Part shown: one piece after another, positions 60,475-64,000 of the stretch | Layout of the letters: each line of letters starts with the position of its first letter | Position numbering within the stretch: the stretch's first letter is position 1 | Origin: Bisporella sp. PMI_857 | Taxonomy: Eukaryota; Ascomycota; Leotiomycetes; Helotiales; Helotiaceae | Assembly (NCBI GenBank): GCA_021307315.1 | Contig: JAJSPD010000096.1 | Span: forward strand, 1-64,000 | Length of the DNA: 64,000 nucleotides | Reading direction: 5' to 3' | Translations under genes and position numbers: made by a program | The notes under the pieces: generated by a model | Databases searched by the model: none | What the model was told of the DNA's origin: nothing | What the model saw: the letters and a program-made list of their open reading frames with translations, nothing else

Positions 60475-61449
60475 TCAGATACTTTCCAACTCACTCGCCC
60501 AGGGAATCGAGGTTTGTGCTCCCCTCTTCCCAATCGTCTTTTCGGCAGCCGCATTAGCTATTCGGACTGCGGTGTTGATGCTAAAGCCCCCCTTAATAAT
60601 TTCTAGCGCGTACGCTCCAACGAAAGTATCCCCAGCAGCCGTAGTATCAACAACCTCAACTTTTCTCGCCTTAATCAAATCATGCTCGCCATTTGAGCTC
60701 GAGTAAAACACCCCTCTGCCGCCGAGTGTAATGAGAACATTCTTTGCCCCACGGCCATGAAACACTTTTGCCACTGCTAGTAACTTGCCCTCATCCTCAA
60801 TATCTTTGACACTGTAGCCTGACAAGATCGCAGCCTCTGTTTCGTTTACTACCAGATGTGCTAACCCGATATATGCTTCTTCAGGAAGTTCCACTGCAGG
60901 CGCTGGGTTGAGCAAAACCTCCACATTTTGGGTCCTGGCGGCGCGGAGAATTTCGAGAGTTGTCAGAACCGGTATCTCGAGCTGTAAGATTATCAAAGAT
61001 GGAAGTGGGAGTGGGAGCGTCTGGAATTGTATAGGGCTTAAAGAGTAGTTCGCACCAGCACTGAGCAGGATGCGGTTCTCGCTAGTTGTCTCCTCCACAA
61101 GAATGACTGCAACGCCTGTTTCGACATTGTCTGTAAATGCTACTCCAGATATATCGACACCGCTGGCTTGCAAATCTTGGAGCAGCAACTGACCATGAGC
61201 ATCGTTACCTACAGCTCCAATCATCTTGATTATTGCTGATCCATTTTGTACGTCATCGGACGTCCGGGAAAGCTTTGCGCATGCACAGGCTTGGTTGCCG
61301 CCCTTTCCTCCAGAGCCAACTTTGAATGAATTTGCATGCAGTGTTTCGCCTCCATTAGGCATCCGAGAGGTATATGTTGTGAGGTCTGCGTTGAGGGATC
61401 CAATCACGGCTATGACAGGTAGAGTTGAGGCTCTTGGCTTCGTAGACAT
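60475..61449 (-). CDS. RBK1: ribokinase
   Basis: Single exon, 324 aa, the usual length. The PfkB/ribokinase signatures are present: N-terminal VIGSLNADLTTYTSRMPNGG, the substrate loop GSGGKGGNQACACAKL, GAVGNDAHG, and the catalytic DTTAAGDTFVGAYA with the conserved Asp at the anion hole. NETEAAIL and ITLGGRGV match the nucleotide-binding part. It should phosphorylate D-ribose to ribose 5-phosphate in the cytosol, feeding the pentose-phosphate pathway. It lies between a sugar transporter and a Zn2Cys6 regulator on the same strand, a layout suggesting a small sugar-use cluster (inference). Confidence 0.93.
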   Translation of the reverse strand: MSTKPRASTLPVIAVIGSLNADLTTYTSRMPNGGETLHANSFKVGSGGKGGNQACACAKLSRTSDDVQNGSAIIKMIGAVGNDAHGQLLLQDLQASGVDISGVAFTDNVETGVAVILVEETTSENRILLSAGANYSLSPIQFQTLPLPLPSLIILQLEIPVLTTLEILRAARTQNVEVLLNPAPAVELPEEAYIGLAHLVVNETEAAILSGYSVKDIEDEGKLLAVAKVFHGRGAKNVLITLGGRGVFYSSSNGEHDLIKARKVEVVDTTAAGDTFVGAYALEIIKGGFSINTAVRIANAAAEKTIGKRGAQTSIPWASELESI

Positions 61450-61797
61450 TGTGGAGCTGGCTACTCTTGAGGTTATGTATGGGCAGGCAAGGTTATCCAG
61501 AAAGAAGGTTCGTGGGAACTAGAATGGAGCTTCATTTCCATCTCGAAGCACCCATTGTAAATTTCAATTCTTCTCGTATTCATTGATATTGACATTGGCC
61601 CTGATATTGTGGAGAGTTGGCTACGCATCATGGAGTCCCATCGCTTCGTATCGGCTTGTCGCGTCATCGCTATTAACTGTCGGTTTCTATCCGACTCCAC
61701 ATGTAGAAATGCGTAGCGCGCTTCCAAATGTCTTTTGGGGTCTCTGTTCTCGCGCTGATCTGGCCTGACTCGCCATGTTCAGGTTCGTGCAAGGGAT
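61450..61797. other. intergenic
   Basis: 348 bp between the ribokinase start and the stop of the upstream regulator. It presumably holds the ribokinase promoter; nothing specific was seen. Confidence 0.4.
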
Positions 61798-63820
61798 TCA
61801 TACAATGGCAAAGCACGAGTTAAATATATCATGCATGACAGTTCGTACATCCACTCGAACTTTTGAGACGTCTTGCCTCTTTTGGACCTCAGCCAGTACT
61901 TGCGCTGTGATCTTGGCGTTAGTCGCTACCTGTTCCATATTATTGATTTGCACTATGATCCATTCCCTCGCCTCGGGATCGTTCTCCTCTGTACCCCACA
62001 TTAAGAGCGGCCAGAGCATGTTCACGGGTAGCATCTCCTGTTCTGGTCCTGACGCGGCACCAACTTCAACCATCAACCGTGCTGTATTTCGAATGTTCGA
62101 AATCGCCTTCTCGGTATCAGCCGACAGTGGCAGGCGCTTGTAGGCGACGCGATGCAAGTGAATCTTTGATGCATTGTAATTTGCAAAGTAAGTTCGGAAT
62201 GTCCTTGTGATCGTGAACACCAGGCTAGGAGAGATGTGTGCCGATGTGAGTTTCCCGTTGAGTGCATAATCCATCAGCGGTGGACGAGAATCCCAGAGGC
62301 TACCCAGATCACGCGAGATCTTAGCAGCGATACTCATGACCTCTGTCTCATCTTCCACAGTGCCCCGCGACCGATGCCATGGGTCTATTTTCGAGATGCG
62401 GCCCATAAATGACTGGATCCGCTGGAAAAAGAAAAATCCTGGTTGGTAGAGCGTGTCAAACAACACGTCTTCGACGTTCGCCTCGGAAACGTCGTTACTA
62501 TTACCGCCAGCCTCTGTCATCTCGGTGCTTGCCGGAGATGGTTGGGCAACAATATCATCATTGTCTGAGAGGAAGAGACCTTCGCCCCCGGCGGTCACAG
62601 CTCGGGCATCGAGAAGACGCATCCAAGAGATGAGGCGCTTACTGACCATTCGGAGTTGTGTTTTGTCTGCTGCTTGGAAAGCCTCATATGCTTCTTTGAG
62701 GTTGGCGTGTGCGTCTACAATCCTTCCCTCCAGAAGGTCAATGTAGCTTAGAAAGAACAGGGCTGCAAGCATGTGCTCAAACACGGTTGAGGAATGGCTG
62801 GCGCCTGAGAATATCCCTTCAGTTCTTTGCCCCGAGAGTTCCAATCTAGCACTGTCGTACCACTTTTGATACTTTGGCGTCTGGGTATGGGACTTTCGGC
62901 CCAAGAGGAGCTCCGAAAACGCCAAAATTGCATAGTGCACCATTGCTGAACTGGTTGACATAGAGACAAGTACCTGCCGCATGGAGGACCATCTGAGCTG
63001 AGTTTCAACTTGAGCAATGATGGGTGGTACCACGGTTTGGATGAAGTAGTCTTTAAGCATCCGCTCTTCGAAGGAATTGCTGATATGGTTCGAGGTCTCG
63101 AATGCGGATCTTGGATTTCCTGTGAAACCCGAGCCCTCCAAAGAGGAGATGGGATCCTGGAAATTCTGGGTTCCATCACTCAATAGAAATGATGAAGAAT
63201 TCATGGACTGTGCTTCTTCCTGTGAGACTGTCAGCTTGACATCTTTGTGTGAGGGTTTCATATGAAATCACAGTCGATAAAAGAGTTGGCTGCTCACCAT
63301 GTCGCCTCTCTGCGCTAGAACATCCATATCTGTAAAACCTAAATCTTGCCAGCGGGTTGGCTGCATGTTGCCACTTTGCAATTCGTGATCCCACATGAAG
63401 CTTGCATAGTCAAACATGTCATTGAATGAGGCATCAACTGTAGCTTGCCTCAATTCATTCAGCGCGGTGCTTCCAGCGGTGATTGAGAGATTTTCGCTCC
63501 CAGGATTGATGCCCGGTTGTTCAGTATTGCCGTTTTCGGACGACTGTCTTGGCATTTGGTTGATGCCTGTAACCGGTCTCCAAGTACATTGAAGATTGAG
63601 GCGCTCACAATGTGAGCAACGAGGCTTCTGTTCATTGCATCGTACCTTTCGACGTCTGCAAACATTCGCATCAGTAAGGGAAGACAAAAACGCCACGCCC
63701 TGGAACTGAAACTGACCGACATGTCAAGCAACCTCGTTTTGATCTTGGTGCACGGCGATTCATGTTGGGTCCAGATCTAGAGCCGGGCTCGCTGGGAGAG
63801 GGGTGAGTGACCGAGGCCAT
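61798..63820 (-). CDS. Zn2Cys6 fungal transcription factor
   Basis: Three exons: 63717-63820, 63298-63655, 61798-63219; introns 61 and 78 bp; 627 aa. The first intron splits the cluster: exon 1 ends RGCLTC and exon 2 continues RRRKVRCNEQKPRCSHCERL and NLQC, giving C-x2-C-x6-C-x6-C-x2-C-x6-C. An Asn/Ser-rich linker follows, then the fungal transcription factor domain 2 type body (MLKDYFIQTVVPPIIAQVE ... VHYAILAFSELLLG ... LRMVSKRLISWMRLLDAR ... MLWPLLMWGTE). It acts in the nucleus. As the outermost gene of the ribokinase/transporter trio it is a candidate regulator of them. The ATG at 63820 is chosen because it opens the frame into the cluster. Confidence 0.88.
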
Positions 63821-64000
63821 ACCCCATCCTTGCTGTCGTACAGCGTTTCAGTGGTTGGTGGTTGGTGAGTGAGTGATATCGGGAACAGTGCTGCTGTATA
63901 CAGTAGAAGAAGAGGGGCGGAATTGAGGACCGTTGGGCATGCGGGATGTGGAAAAGCTAGGCTTAAATAAGTTAGACCCGCGATCGGGCCAGGCTTCGAT

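Overview
The window looks like nuclear DNA of a filamentous ascomycete (Pezizomycotina, probably a Leotiomycete). The evidence is short GT-AG introns of about 40-105 bp with CTAAC/CTGAC-type branch points, fungal-only families (Zn2Cys6 and fungal bZIP regulators, HET, DUF7580, NACHT-like STAND proteins), AreA/NirA-type nitrogen sites, and C-to-T-biased differences between repeats. The species assignment is inference. Most gene models were assembled by hand: exons were joined where splice signals, codon phase and family conservation agreed.

Left part (1-23 kb): the C-terminus of the rRNA-modifying enzyme TSR3; a small secreted cysteine-rich protein; a head-to-head pair made of a DUF7580 protein and a C2H2 protein that ends in a Zn2Cys6 finger; an aldo-keto reductase pseudogene; a bacterial-type L-asparaginase II and a Zn2Cys6 regulator lying between degenerate copies of the two outer ends of the DUF7580/C2H2 pair; a multi-pass membrane protein; and a SNF2/RAD5-like helicase.

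Middle (23-38 kb): a repeat-rich accessory zone. It has a STAND/NLR-type NTPase with C-terminal C2H2 fingers. The last exon and 3' flank of that gene are repeated, inverted, 9 kb away. Three transposons are nested just downstream of the gene: a TA-flanked MITE, a Mutator-like element with a 9-bp target duplication, and a solo LTR with a 5-bp target duplication. Also present are a dehydrogenase pseudogene, a scrap of SNF2 coding sequence, a bZIP regulator and a chromate-type ion transporter.

Right part (38-64 kb): mostly metabolic and housekeeping genes. These are a CrnA-type nitrate transporter with nitrogen-control sites upstream, a HET-domain protein, an M20 amidohydrolase, an NADP mannitol dehydrogenase-like SDR, mitochondrial IF-2 (IFM1) sharing a 182-bp promoter with a conserved membrane protein, an F-box protein, and a same-strand trio of sugar transporter, ribokinase and Zn2Cys6 regulator that may be a pentose-use cluster.

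No rRNA, convincing tRNA or CRISPR array was seen. The most unusual material is the duplicated DUF7580/C2H2 cassette, the NLR with zinc fingers and its inverted partial copy, and the nested insertion at 24.7-25.8 kb.
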